Below are positions 34,940-43,605 of a stretch of DNA of 64,000 nucleotides, one piece after another; positions within the stretch are counted from its first letter, which is position 1, and each line of letters begins with the position of its first letter. Source of the DNA: Prevotella nigrescens. GTDB lineage: Bacteria; Bacteroidota; Bacteroidia; Bacteroidales; Bacteroidaceae. The notes under the pieces were generated by a model. The model was given only the letters and a program-made list of their open reading frames with translations, ran no database searches and was not told where the DNA came from. The stretch lies in the NCBI RefSeq assembly GCF_031191185.1, contig NZ_CP133464.1:124001-188000 (forward strand), written 5' to 3'. A program made the translations under genes and the position numbers.

Positions 34940-35647
34940 TTATTCGAAATCGTCGGTGCGGTAGCACTTTAGCCTATAATACGAAAGGGTTAATGCCAAC
35001 ACGCCCATTGCGAGGAGAAAGACGATTACTTCCCACGAAGTATCTTCCATTCCACCATACCAGAACACGGCTCGTGGAATAAAGATTAAGCTTATAATAA
35101 TAACAATAGCAAGTATTAGCAAACCCGCAAAGAACGAAAGGAAGGGGAAATAGACTGACACGGCAAAGAAAAACGACATGATAAAGAAAACGAAGGGCAA
35201 CGTATAGCTTCCTGGGAATGGTTCCAAGCCTACTTCCCACGGTGCCGGCTGATGCGTCGGTGTAGCAACAAAAATATCGAGCAGATGGGTTACAAACAAG
35301 AAAAAGAAGAATGGCAAAAGCACAAAAATTATCCAACGCACCACCCATTCGCCCCAAACAGGCACGCGCAACACTGGTATTTCGTATTTACGACTCATAC
35401 CAAACGAAGCTGCAATGCAGCAAACAAGTATAAATAGTGGGTAGATTACATATATAACCGAGCCGCCTCCGCCGTTTCCGGTGGGCGAACCAAAGCCACG
35501 AAATGCAGCGGTTACCATCTCTAACAATACCATTGGTATAATAATAGCTATTGCTGTGTTGCGTCTTTTCTTCTTTGTTGCAGCCCATAAGGCTCTTGCG
35601 TAAGCTACTATATTTACATGTGCACGTCTATTACAATTTCTTTCCAT
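34940..35647 (-). CDS. uncharacterised polytopic membrane protein
   Basis: A 235-residue protein with about six hydrophobic helices (AIAIIIPMVLLEMVTAAF, VIYVIYPLFILVCCIAASFG, WIIFVLLPFFFFLFVTHLLD, LPFVFFIMSFFFAVSVYFPF, GLLILAIVIIISLIFI, VIVFLLAMGVLALTL), a basic N-terminus and an acidic tail (CYRTDDFE). A glycine-rich loop (GSPTGNGGGGS) follows helix 1. I recognise no family. Its start overlaps the end of the upstream 300-residue gene by 17 bases, so the two are one operon and may form a complex. Confidence 0.75.
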   Translation of the reverse strand: MERNCNRRAHVNIVAYARALWAATKKKRRNTAIAIIIPMVLLEMVTAAFRGFGSPTGNGGGGSVIYVIYPLFILVCCIAASFGMSRKYEIPVLRVPVWGEWVVRWIIFVLLPFFFFLFVTHLLDIFVATPTHQPAPWEVGLEPFPGSYTLPFVFFIMSFFFAVSVYFPFLSFFAGLLILAIVIIISLIFIPRAVFWYGGMEDTSWEVIVFLLAMGVLALTLSYYRLKCYRTDDFE

Positions 35648-36533
35648 AAGGCTTTGCTATTTTTATCATTGGTTCGGTGTCGTATCCGAATGTTATATCT
35701 CCTCGTTTCTTTTCTGACACTTCTATTGTTTTATACGACTCGCGTGTGAAAAACGGCAGGTTTCCCTTACCTGTCAGCAGCAGCGTATCTACCTTGCACT
35801 GTTCGTCGTAGTAGTCTGTTTCGCCGTCAAGGTCTATGCGCATGTTCCTGATATGGGCTTTTCCAAGATCCATTTTGTAGGTAACCCACTGTGTCCAGAA
35901 CTCGCCTAACTCCGTTTTGCCATAGAAACGAAGGAAGGTATTGTAGGCAGCTGTGAAGTAGAGCGACGGTAAATGTGCATCAATCAGATAGAAACAGAAT
36001 CCCGGACTATCGGTTCTGATGGCACAGAAGTCTTTCATCACCGTCATGTAAACAAAGATAGTGTAGGTGTCTTCCTGCTCTACCATATCTATAAGTCGGT
36101 CGTTAGAGCTGTTTGTTTTCCAGCCCGTAAGCAATTGTTCATCGAAATTGGTGTAAGTATGAATCAGCCTATGCTTCCTGGTGTCAAGTACCTCTCCATC
36201 TTGAGTAGCCTTTCCGTAGAGTACATCGCCATTTTTTGTTATCTGCACCAAATCTTTTGGATATTTAATACAGCATTTGTTAGGGTCGTCAGTAAACGAT
36301 ATTGCCACAACAAACGAAACATCTGGCATATCGCGAAACCACAATTCTTTTGTACCAGTAATACGACTGATGGTGTAATTGTCTACATCAACGTTTACAC
36401 GTTTGGCTTCCGTTTCTGCCATTTCGTAGTCAAAGGGAGGCGGTCCTTGCGGTGCATTATTGCCAATAACCACCATTCCAAGAATGAGTAGTACTATATA
36501 GGCAACTCCAAAAATGTTCGAGGTTGTTTTCAT
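35631..36533 (-). CDS. uncharacterised membrane-anchored protein
   Basis: A 300-residue protein with one N-terminal helix (FGVAYIVLLILGMVVIGN) followed by a soluble beta-rich domain, probably periplasmic. Distinct segments are NYTISRITGTKELWFRDMPD, DFCAIRTDSPGFCFYLIDAH and KGNLPFFTRESYKTIEVSEK; two Cys near the middle could form a disulfide. No domain is recognised. It is the first gene of a two-gene operon with the polytopic protein behind it. No clean promoter is seen. Confidence 0.72.
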   Translation of the reverse strand: MKTTSNIFGVAYIVLLILGMVVIGNNAPQGPPPFDYEMAETEAKRVNVDVDNYTISRITGTKELWFRDMPDVSFVVAISFTDDPNKCCIKYPKDLVQITKNGDVLYGKATQDGEVLDTRKHRLIHTYTNFDEQLLTGWKTNSSNDRLIDMVEQEDTYTIFVYMTVMKDFCAIRTDSPGFCFYLIDAHLPSLYFTAAYNTFLRFYGKTELGEFWTQWVTYKMDLGKAHIRNMRIDLDGETDYYDEQCKVDTLLLTGKGNLPFFTRESYKTIEVSEKKRGDITFGYDTEPMIKIAKPYGKKL

Positions 36534-36676
36534 ATTGTTTCTATTTATAAGTTATAGCAGTCTCAAGCGTTATAAGAAACCCATGTGGTGCACTGCATCA
36601 ACGGTCTGGCATGCCATGAAAAGCAACAGGGACACAGTCAGTTTCTCGTCAGACTGCCCCCCTGTTTCTCTATTTC

Positions 36677-37780
36677 CTATTCGTTTTTCACACCCACTTT
36701 CTTCGTCGGAGCCTGCTCCTTGTTGCGCCGGTTCACCACCGTTACCACGGCTTGGGCAAGGTTTATGAATGCCTGCCCGGTGATGCTGTCGATGTTTACT
36801 GCCGAAGGTTCGCCCTTGTCTCCGTTCTCGCAGATGCTTTGCACGAGCGGAATCTGTGCCAAAAGTGGGCAGTTCATTTCCTTAGCCAATTGTTTTGCGC
36901 CCTCTTTGCCGAATATGTAGTATTTGTTGTTGGGCAATTCGGCTGGTGTAAAGTACGCCATGTTCTCCACCAAGCCCAGTATGGGCACGTTTACTTTGTC
37001 GTTCCGGTACATGTCTATCCCCTTACGGGCATCGGCAAGCGCCACTTTCTGCGGCGTGGAAACGATTACTGCACCCGTGATAGCCAAGGTTTGCAGCAGC
37101 GTAAGGTGTATGTCGCTCGTTCCGGGCGGCGTATCGAGAATGAAATAGTCCAACTCTCCCCAGTCGGCGTCGGCAATCAGCTGCTTCAAAGCATTGCAAG
37201 CCATGCTGCCGCGCCACAGTGTAGCGGTGTCGGGATTGACGAAAAAGCCGATGGAAAGCAGCTTTACGCCATACTTTTCTATGGGTTCTATGAGCTGTCT
37301 GCCGTCTTTTTCTATGGCGTAGGGGCGTTCTTGCTCCACTCCAAACATCTTTGGCATGCTGGGACCGAACACGTCCGTGTCCAACAAACCCACTTTATAG
37401 CCCAATCGTGCCAGAGCTATGGCAAGATTGGCAGACACCGTGCTCTTGCCTACCCCACCCTTTCCGGAGCTGACGGCGATGATGTTCTTCACCTGTGGCA
37501 GCAGTTTTCCTACCTCGGGGCGCGGTGTAGACTTGTATTCGGTCTTTATTTCAACCTCCACGTCCTTGCCCACGGAGTAGTGTATCTGCGCTTCGGCAGC
37601 CTTGACAGTAGACTTCAGGAAAGGGTCGGTGTCTCTGGGGAACACCAAAGTGAAGCTAACCTTGTTTCCATCAATGCGTATATCGTCGGCAAGCATGTCG
37701 CTTTCTATGATGTTTTTCTTTGTTCCGGGGTACATCACCTGCTCCAAGGCTTTGGTAATGAGTTTTGGATATAATTCCAT
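36677..37780 (-). CDS. mrp: Mrp/NBP35-family P-loop ATPase
   Basis: The 367-residue product (from ATG 37780, MELYPKLITKALEQVMYPGT) has an N-terminal MIP18/DUF59-like domain of about 90 residues and a deviant Walker A SSGKGGVGKSTVSANLA near residue 105, with DTDVFGPSMPKMFG and LDTPPGTSDIHLTLLQ. Family members load or carry iron-sulfur clusters. The CxxC pair that bridges a cluster between subunits in ApbC is not present; the segment reads MAYFTPAELPNNKYYIFGKE. The gene has its own TTG-N20-TATCTTTG promoter. Confidence 0.92.
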   Translation of the reverse strand: MELYPKLITKALEQVMYPGTKKNIIESDMLADDIRIDGNKVSFTLVFPRDTDPFLKSTVKAAEAQIHYSVGKDVEVEIKTEYKSTPRPEVGKLLPQVKNIIAVSSGKGGVGKSTVSANLAIALARLGYKVGLLDTDVFGPSMPKMFGVEQERPYAIEKDGRQLIEPIEKYGVKLLSIGFFVNPDTATLWRGSMACNALKQLIADADWGELDYFILDTPPGTSDIHLTLLQTLAITGAVIVSTPQKVALADARKGIDMYRNDKVNVPILGLVENMAYFTPAELPNNKYYIFGKEGAKQLAKEMNCPLLAQIPLVQSICENGDKGEPSAVNIDSITGQAFINLAQAVVTVVNRRNKEQAPTKKVGVKNE

Positions 37781-37809
37781 ATTCGTCTGTTTATGTTGTA
37801 TAGTGCCTG

Positions 37810-37840
37810 CAAAGATACAGAAAAAAAGTTGAAGTTGCAA
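37810..37840 (-). promoter_or_regulatory. promoter of mrp
   Basis: On the minus strand TTG (37838-37840), a 20-nt spacer, TATCTTTG (37810-37817). Confidence 0.75.
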
Positions 37841-38010
37841 GCCACCACGAACAAGATTGCTGTTGTGGCAGGGTTAATCTTTCAGCCCGATGCCTTGTGC
37901 CTGCGTTGCGGAATGGCAGGAAAGCGCAAGCCATACAAAGGCAGGCACACTGTAACCGGGGGCTGTCCTCGTTGCCAAACAACGCCCTTGCGCAGCTTGT
38001 TGTGGGGCAG

Positions 38011-38126
38011 GACACTGCAAAAGAGCCTGTTTTACGGCTCAAAACAGGCTCTTTTGCAGTGTAAAACAATGGGTTTTGCAGCTCCAAGACGTGCGTTTCG
38101 TATCTTTCTGACAATGAGATGGTTGC
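38011..38126. repeat. intergenic 22-bp unit repeat, copy R7
   Basis: Four exact 22-nt units (38011-38098). Units 1 and 2 are inverse to each other over a 15-bp core. The right flank CTGACAATGAGATGGTTGCA is at 38107-38126. This is the best-preserved copy for the right end. Confidence 0.9.
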
Positions 38127-38372
38127 ACAATCTGGAAATTTACGGAATATGTTTACGGATTTTTCATGTCGCAGCCATCAGTCCGCTTGCCTGTTACTTT
38201 ACATTCATTACATTGCTTCCTGCAATCTTTTATCTGTCTGTTGCCATCTTGGCTGCCATTCATTCTCGGCGTAGTTCGCTACGTTTTCGAGTGAATGACA
38301 GTCCAATCCGGCTAACAATGAAACAAAATACACCGAAGTTCTAATGTCGATTTGGGGCTAAAAGGCACGTCG
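38127..38372. other. intergenic stretch beyond the DUF2436 gene
   Basis: No gene, terminator or RNA is recognised between repeat R7 and the stop codon at 38373. Confidence 0.5.
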
Positions 38373-40214
38373 CTATGGCTTTACAACCTTTCTTCCGTTA
38401 ACGATATAGACACCTTTTGGCAGGTTCTTGAATTCGCCCGACAGGCGTACTCCGCTAACAGAGTATATGCTTTGTGGGACAGTAGGCTCGGCTGTAGCTG
38501 CAGAAATGCCCGTAGGGTCTTTCTTAATGGTTACCTTCGTCTTCACAGGGTCGCCATTCAGCACGATGCCATGCTTGGCTGGGTCGAACGTTGCGCCCTC
38601 TGGTTGAACTACATTACACCCTATGAGCGTGAGCGAAGCGAAGTCGCTGACAGAGCCATACTGCGTTCCTATAGCCGTAACGTCGGCGTTCTTGATGGTA
38701 AGATGTTCCTTCTCGCCTCCGTCACCTGCTATTCCGTACACCGTGCTCTCGGCATTCACGGTGCAATTGTCAATCGTGAGGTCGGTCTGATTGGCATAGA
38801 TGGCACAGTCTTTCAGACTTTTCGCATTGAGCGTCCCACCGCCTGTAATGGTGAGCGGAGCTGTAAAGCTGAGTACAACATACTCCGTTGTAAGATTGTT
38901 GTTGCCAACCAGCTTTATGGTAAGCCCGTCGGAGTGCGACACCACCGCATTGATAGTACCGGCGACAGATACATCTTGGAAAGTAAGAACGTTGGTTGCA
39001 GGGTCGTAAAGAATGATTCCGCTGACGTTGTCGAGCTTGGAAAGTGTTTTATAATTGGCAGAAGTAACGCGTGTGCCAGCCACTTCGATGTCGTAGTAGG
39101 TAAGTTCCTGCGCCTTGATAACCACCTCGTCCTTTACCAATTGTCCGTTCAATGCTACGCCAGCAAGACTTGCGTCGAAGCAAGCACCCTTAGGCTGCAC
39201 AATGGAACAGCCGTTGAGCGAGAGCGTCTGTATGCCGCACATACTGGCGTAGGTGTTTCCTTTTGCCCTGACCGAAGCGTTGTTGATGGTGATTTCGGCT
39301 CCTGCGAGTTCGTTTCCGACAGAGCCTTTGCTTTCAATTCCGCAGTTATCGATGGTCAGCGAGGTGTTGGGCGCAACGTAGAGCCCGAAGTTCTTGCCCG
39401 TGAGTTCCATCTTTCCACCGCCCGTAATGGTACAATTCCCCTTTTCAATGTTAAGCGCATGTCCGTCGGTAGAGGCGAGTGTGTTTGTTCCTTCCATGCG
39501 AATGGTGAGGTCGTTCATCGATGTTTTAATGGCTTCGTCGGTTCCGTACACGTTGATGGTGGCGTCGTAGAGACTTAAAACCTTCGTTGAGGGGTCGTAA
39601 AGCACTATGCCCTTGGTGTGTGGAAGGTCGTTGCAGTTGTCGGAAGTAACCTGCGTGCCAGCCACCCACAGCTGGTAGGTTTCTATTTTTCCATCTTCCG
39701 TAATCAGGAGCTTTGCCCCATCGTTGTTCACATCGTGCACTATGTGCATCGTAAAGCGGTAGGTCTTGCCCGCTTCAAACTTGTAATCGTTGCCCCGTGT
39801 GGGTCCGTCGGCATCGCCGGCAATCCATATCTTGGTGCCAGCCTGTGGGGCTGCAATACAGAAATCGTATATTCCGGCAGGTATTTCTATGCTTTCCTCG
39901 CCATCTACCACCATGTGCTTCGGTGTGGTAGAGGGGTCGGCACCGACAGGAATGGTATATTCGAAACCGTTGTATAGGTCGGCTGGCGGATTGTTGTTGT
40001 CCCAAATCGGTCCTTCTACGGGTATTTTGTCGCCGTAAAGGTTGTGGTCGGCATCGAGCAACAGCTGGTATCCGCTGCCGTCTCCCCACACATCGTGTGC
40101 TTCAAGAATAATTTTTGCCGTACCTTGCGCCCAAGAATGGACAGGCATTGCAAGCATAGTAATGAACAAGACGGCTATTGCCGCAAACATTTTTCTACGT
40201 AGTTTTAGTTCCAT
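38373..40214 (-). CDS. surface protein with gingipain-type DUF2436 domain, duplicated beta modules and sorting tail
   Basis: Translation from ATG 40214 gives 613 residues. A signal peptide ends near residue 30 (MLAMPVHSWAQ). Residues 31-175 match DUF2436, the domain of gingipain and HagA adhesin regions (IILEAHDVWGDGSGYQLLLD, NDYKFEAGKTYRFTM). Two repeats of about 195 residues follow, each with 'GI(V/I)LYDP', 'LTI', 'ITGGG' and an ending like GCSIVQPKGACFDASLAGVA / GCNVVQPEGATFDPAKHGIV, as expected of a beta-helix. The last 40 residues (IYSVSGVRLSGEFKNLPKGV) look like a T9SS type A sorting tail. Surface adhesion or haem/protein binding is inferred from DUF2436 relatives; no peptidase domain is present. 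Confidence 0.87.
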   Translation of the reverse strand: MELKLRRKMFAAIAVLFITMLAMPVHSWAQGTAKIILEAHDVWGDGSGYQLLLDADHNLYGDKIPVEGPIWDNNNPPADLYNGFEYTIPVGADPSTTPKHMVVDGEESIEIPAGIYDFCIAAPQAGTKIWIAGDADGPTRGNDYKFEAGKTYRFTMHIVHDVNNDGAKLLITEDGKIETYQLWVAGTQVTSDNCNDLPHTKGIVLYDPSTKVLSLYDATINVYGTDEAIKTSMNDLTIRMEGTNTLASTDGHALNIEKGNCTITGGGKMELTGKNFGLYVAPNTSLTIDNCGIESKGSVGNELAGAEITINNASVRAKGNTYASMCGIQTLSLNGCSIVQPKGACFDASLAGVALNGQLVKDEVVIKAQELTYYDIEVAGTRVTSANYKTLSKLDNVSGIILYDPATNVLTFQDVSVAGTINAVVSHSDGLTIKLVGNNNLTTEYVVLSFTAPLTITGGGTLNAKSLKDCAIYANQTDLTIDNCTVNAESTVYGIAGDGGEKEHLTIKNADVTAIGTQYGSVSDFASLTLIGCNVVQPEGATFDPAKHGIVLNGDPVKTKVTIKKDPTGISAATAEPTVPQSIYSVSGVRLSGEFKNLPKGVYIVNGRKVVKP

Positions 40215-40375
40215 AATCGTAAAATCTCCCTGTTTTACTCTCTTTTCAGAGCAACGCCGTATCGGAGATGAGGGCGTAGTGTTAGGTTGATGGGAATATA
40301 TTTCTTGCTGAATGAATATTTTTTCTGCACGTTTCGTGAAGTGCACTTCATTAAAAATGTAACTATGTAATGGCA
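40215..40375. other. 5' leader of the DUF2436 gene
   Basis: About 155 nt of untranslated leader predicted from the promoter at 40376-40407. No known riboswitch is recognised. Confidence 0.45.
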
Positions 40376-40407
40376 CAAAGATAGTGCTTTTACAATTAAA
40401 TAACAAA
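40376..40407 (-). promoter_or_regulatory. promoter of the DUF2436 surface protein gene
   Basis: On the minus strand TTTG (40404-40407), a 20-nt spacer, TATCTTTG (40376-40383): an exact match to the consensus. Confidence 0.8.
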
Positions 40408-40654
40408 TATTCAGTAAGTTTTTTCGTGGCATTTTTGCAACAATTACAAGGTTGCGACACACTTTCTGTAGATGCAATCTTCCATTTTTGGAGACACATT
40501 GGCAGGAATTGCCATAAAAGACTTGTCTTTTTGCCATTACGCCGTGTGCATTTCGCTTGCAAAACCAAGTTTGTGTAGACCGCAATAAAACATCTTTAAA
40601 ACTATCGTTTGCAAAGTAGGCTTTACAAAAGAGACTCTTTTTTTTAATCTTTTC

Positions 40655-40686
40655 TTGCAACATTAATAATTATTTTCGTATCTTTG
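40655..40686 (+). promoter_or_regulatory. promoter of the nuo operon
   Basis: TTG (40655-40657), a 21-nt spacer, TATCTTTG (40679-40686), about 60 bases before nuoA. Confidence 0.75.
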
Positions 40687-40752
40687 CAATCGCTTTAAGA
40701 TATCTTATACATTAACAATTAGATGTAATAATATTATAGCTATATAGAATTT

Positions 40753-41103
40753 ATGTATTTTACACTTTTAATCACCGTCTTCATAACGGCAGCCTTCTTG
40801 GTCGTTGCAGCCTATGTTACTGCAAAGCTATTGGGTCCCCGTTCTTACAATCCGACGAAAGGTGAACCTTACGAGTGTGGTATTCCTACCTACGGCACGT
40901 CTTGGTTGCCGATGCACGTGGGCTACTACCTGTTCGCTATCCTTTTTTTGATGTTCGATGTTGAGACTGTTTTCCTCTACCCATGGGCGGTAGTGGTGAA
41001 AACTTACGGCGTTCTGGCATTGGCAACGATAGGATTTTTTATGTTGGTGTTGGTTTTTGGCTTGGCTTACGCTTGGCGGAAAGGAGCGCTTGAATGGAAA
41101 TAA
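40753..41103 (+). CDS. nuoA: complex I subunit NuoA
   Basis: A 116-residue membrane subunit with three helices, located at the junction of the membrane and peripheral arms. The signature segment [18 protein letters not shown] and the acidic helix [15 protein letters not shown] are intact. First gene of an 11-gene operon without nuoE, nuoF or nuoG; its end overlaps nuoB by 10 bases. Confidence 0.97.
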   Translation: MYFTLLITVFITAAFLVVAAYVTAKLLGPRSYNPTKGEPYECGIPTYGTSWLPMHVGYYLFAILFLMFDVETVFLYPWAVVVKTYGVLALATIGFFMLVLVFGLAYAWRKGALEWK

Positions 41104-41966
41104 GGAAACCGAAAATTAAGGCTATGCCTTACGAAGAGTGGAAAGACAACGACACTCTGGAGAAGATGGCAGACGACCTGAACGACGGAGGTACAAACCT
41201 TGTGCTGGGAAATCTCGACCAACTTATAAACTGGGGGCGCAGCAACTCGCTGTGGTCGCTTACGTTTGCTACCTCTTGCTGTGGCATTGAGTTCATGGCT
41301 GTAGGCTGTGCACGGTACGATTTCTCACGGTTTGGGTTCGAAGTAACACGTAACTCGCCACGTCAGGCAGACTTAATTATGTGCGCCGGCACCATAACGA
41401 ACAAGATGGCACCTGCCCTGAAACGTCTGTACGACCAGATGGCAGAGCCAAAATACGTAATAGCAGTGGGCGGATGCGCCATTTCGGGCGGTCCTTTCAA
41501 GGACAGCTACCACGTGATGCGCGGCATCGACGAGATTATTCCGGTGGACGTTTACATTCCCGGCTGTCCCCCACGCCCCGAAGCCATCATCTACGGAATG
41601 ATGCAATTGCAACGAAAAGTGAAGATTGAGAAGTTCTTTGGCGGTGCCAACCACAAGCAGACAGCTGCAGAAAGCAAGCTCGGAGTAAGTAACGAAGAGC
41701 TTATCTTTGAAGAAAAACTTGGCATTTCAGCCGAGGAAATCAAGGAAAAGCGCGAAACTGCATGGGAAGAGAAACACAAACCGGCTCCGAAAACTGCACG
41801 CCCAGCCGCTGCAAAGCCGGCTGCCGCAGCACCAAAGAAGGAAACCATCGTTGTAGACAAGCCTGTAACGAAAGAAGATGTGGAGAAGTTAGGCAAGGAA
41901 TTGGACAAGCTCGACAAAGCAACACCTGAACAACAGCCTACCGAAAACAATACAGCAGCTAACTAA
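41094..41966 (+). CDS. nuoB: complex I subunit NuoB with long C-terminal extension
   Basis: This subunit carries the last 4Fe-4S cluster (N2), which hands electrons to quinone. The core shows the adjacent cysteines in [20 protein letters not shown] and the final IPGCPPRPE. The core ends near residue 185; about 100 more residues follow ([20 protein letters not shown], then [20 protein letters not shown]), a Pro/Ala/Lys linker plus a charged helix. That makes 290 residues compared with about 160-220 in most bacteria. Why it is extended is unknown; contact with a non-standard electron-input module is one possibility. Confidence 0.96.
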   Translation: MEIRKPKIKAMPYEEWKDNDTLEKMADDLNDGGTNLVLGNLDQLINWGRSNSLWSLTFATSCCGIEFMAVGCARYDFSRFGFEVTRNSPRQADLIMCAGTITNKMAPALKRLYDQMAEPKYVIAVGGCAISGGPFKDSYHVMRGIDEIIPVDVYIPGCPPRPEAIIYGMMQLQRKVKIEKFFGGANHKQTAAESKLGVSNEELIFEEKLGISAEEIKEKRETAWEEKHKPAPKTARPAAAKPAAAAPKKETIVVDKPVTKEDVEKLGKELDKLDKATPEQQPTENNTAAN

Positions 41967-41984
41967 TAAATAAGGTACGGAAAA

Positions 41985-43559
41985 ATGAAATTAGAAAACA
42001 AAGAGTTTGGTTTTGAGCGTTTTGCCGACGAAATGGCGAAACTGAGAAAGGAACAGCATTTCGACTACCTTGTAACAATCGTTGGAGAAGACTTCGGAAC
42101 AGACGAAGGTCTTGGCTGTATCTATATACTCGAAAATACGCAAACACACGAACGCTGCTCGGTTAAGCAGCTTGCGAAACAGGTAGAACAGGATTACGTG
42201 ATACCATCAGTATATAAACTGTGGGCAGACGCCGACCTGCTGGAACGTGAAGTCTACGATTTCTTCGGCATAAAGTTCCTCGGACACCCCGACATGCGAC
42301 GCCTTTTCTTAAGGAACGACTTCGTGGGCTATCCGCTTCGCAAGGACTATGACATGGATCCGGCGAAGAATATGTACACCACGAAAGACGATATCGAAGT
42401 GGATACAACTACGGAATGGAACCTGAATGCCGACGGACGACTGACCGCAACCACGCATCGGCTCTTCACAAACGACCAGTTCGTGGTGAACATCGGTCCG
42501 CAACACCCTTCAACACACGGTGTATTGCGACTTCAGACGGTGCTCGACGGTGAGAAAGTAGAACACATCTACCCACATCTCGGCTACATTCATCGTGGCA
42601 TAGAGAAGATGTGCGAGTCTTATACTTATCCGCAGACATTGGCTTTGACCGACCGCATGAACTATCTTTCGGCGATGATGCACCGCCATGCATTGGTTGG
42701 CGTCATAGAAGAAGCCATGGGCATAGAGCTGTCGGAACGCATTCTGTACATTCGTACCATCATGGACGAGTTGCAACGCATAGACAACCACTTGCTCTAC
42801 ACATCGTGCTGCGCACAGGACTTAGGTGCTCTTACAGCCATGCTCTACGGTATGCGCGACCGCGAACACGTGTTGAACGTGATGGAAGAAACTACGGGTG
42901 GACGACTGATTCAGAACTATTATAGAATAGGTGGACTGCAAGACGACATCGACCCGAACTTTGTGGAGAACACAAAGAAGCTCTGCAAGTATCTGAGACC
43001 GATGATTCAAGAATATCTCGACGTCTTCGGCGACAACGTCATCACACACCAGCGTTTCGTAGGCATAGGTCCGATGGACGAAGAAGAGTGTATCAGCTAT
43101 GGCGTAACAGGTCCTGCCGGTCGTGCAAGCGGCTGGCACAACGACGTTCGCAAGCATCACCCATACACCGTTTACGACAAAGTGGACTTCGAAGAGGTGG
43201 TTATGACGGGCGGAGACTCTATGGATCGCTACTATTGCCACATTAAAGAGATGTATCAGAGCCTCAACATCATTGAGCAACTCATCGACAACATTCCTGA
43301 GGGAGACTTCTATATCAAGCAAAAGCCTGTGATTAAGGTTCCGGAAGGTCAGTGGTACTTCTCTGTAGAGGGCGCAAGCGGCGAGTTTGGTGCCTATCTC
43401 GACTCACGAGGAGACAAGAGTCCGTACCGATTGAAGTTCCGTCCGATGGGTTTAACCTTGGTGGGGGCAATGGACAAGATGCTGAAAGGTCAGAAAGTAG
43501 CCGACCTTGTAACAACCGGTGCAGCCCTCGACTTCGTCATTCCCGACATCGACCGCTAA
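41985..43559 (+). CDS. nuoCD: complex I fused subunit NuoCD
   Basis: A 524-residue fusion of the 30-kDa (NuoC) and 49-kDa (NuoD) subunits. The NuoC part ends with REVYDFFGIKFLGHPDMRRL and YPLRKDYDM near residue 125. The NuoD part begins at NIGPQHPSTHGVLRL and retains LTDRMNYLSAM and MTGGDSMDRYYCHIKEM. NuoD forms most of the quinone site. The fusion is common in Bacteroidota and Gammaproteobacteria; 18 bases separate it from nuoB. Confidence 0.97.
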   Translation: MKLENKEFGFERFADEMAKLRKEQHFDYLVTIVGEDFGTDEGLGCIYILENTQTHERCSVKQLAKQVEQDYVIPSVYKLWADADLLEREVYDFFGIKFLGHPDMRRLFLRNDFVGYPLRKDYDMDPAKNMYTTKDDIEVDTTTEWNLNADGRLTATTHRLFTNDQFVVNIGPQHPSTHGVLRLQTVLDGEKVEHIYPHLGYIHRGIEKMCESYTYPQTLALTDRMNYLSAMMHRHALVGVIEEAMGIELSERILYIRTIMDELQRIDNHLLYTSCCAQDLGALTAMLYGMRDREHVLNVMEETTGGRLIQNYYRIGGLQDDIDPNFVENTKKLCKYLRPMIQEYLDVFGDNVITHQRFVGIGPMDEEECISYGVTGPAGRASGWHNDVRKHHPYTVYDKVDFEEVVMTGGDSMDRYYCHIKEMYQSLNIIEQLIDNIPEGDFYIKQKPVIKVPEGQWYFSVEGASGEFGAYLDSRGDKSPYRLKFRPMGLTLVGAMDKMLKGQKVADLVTTGAALDFVIPDIDR

Positions 43560-43605
43560 GAGAGAAACGATATATAAGTAATGAATTAAGAAATAAATCA
43601 TATAC

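Noticed and set aside
38352..39578. 408-codon open frame on the plus strand
   Set aside because: Antisense to the DUF2436 surface protein gene; no signal or domain.
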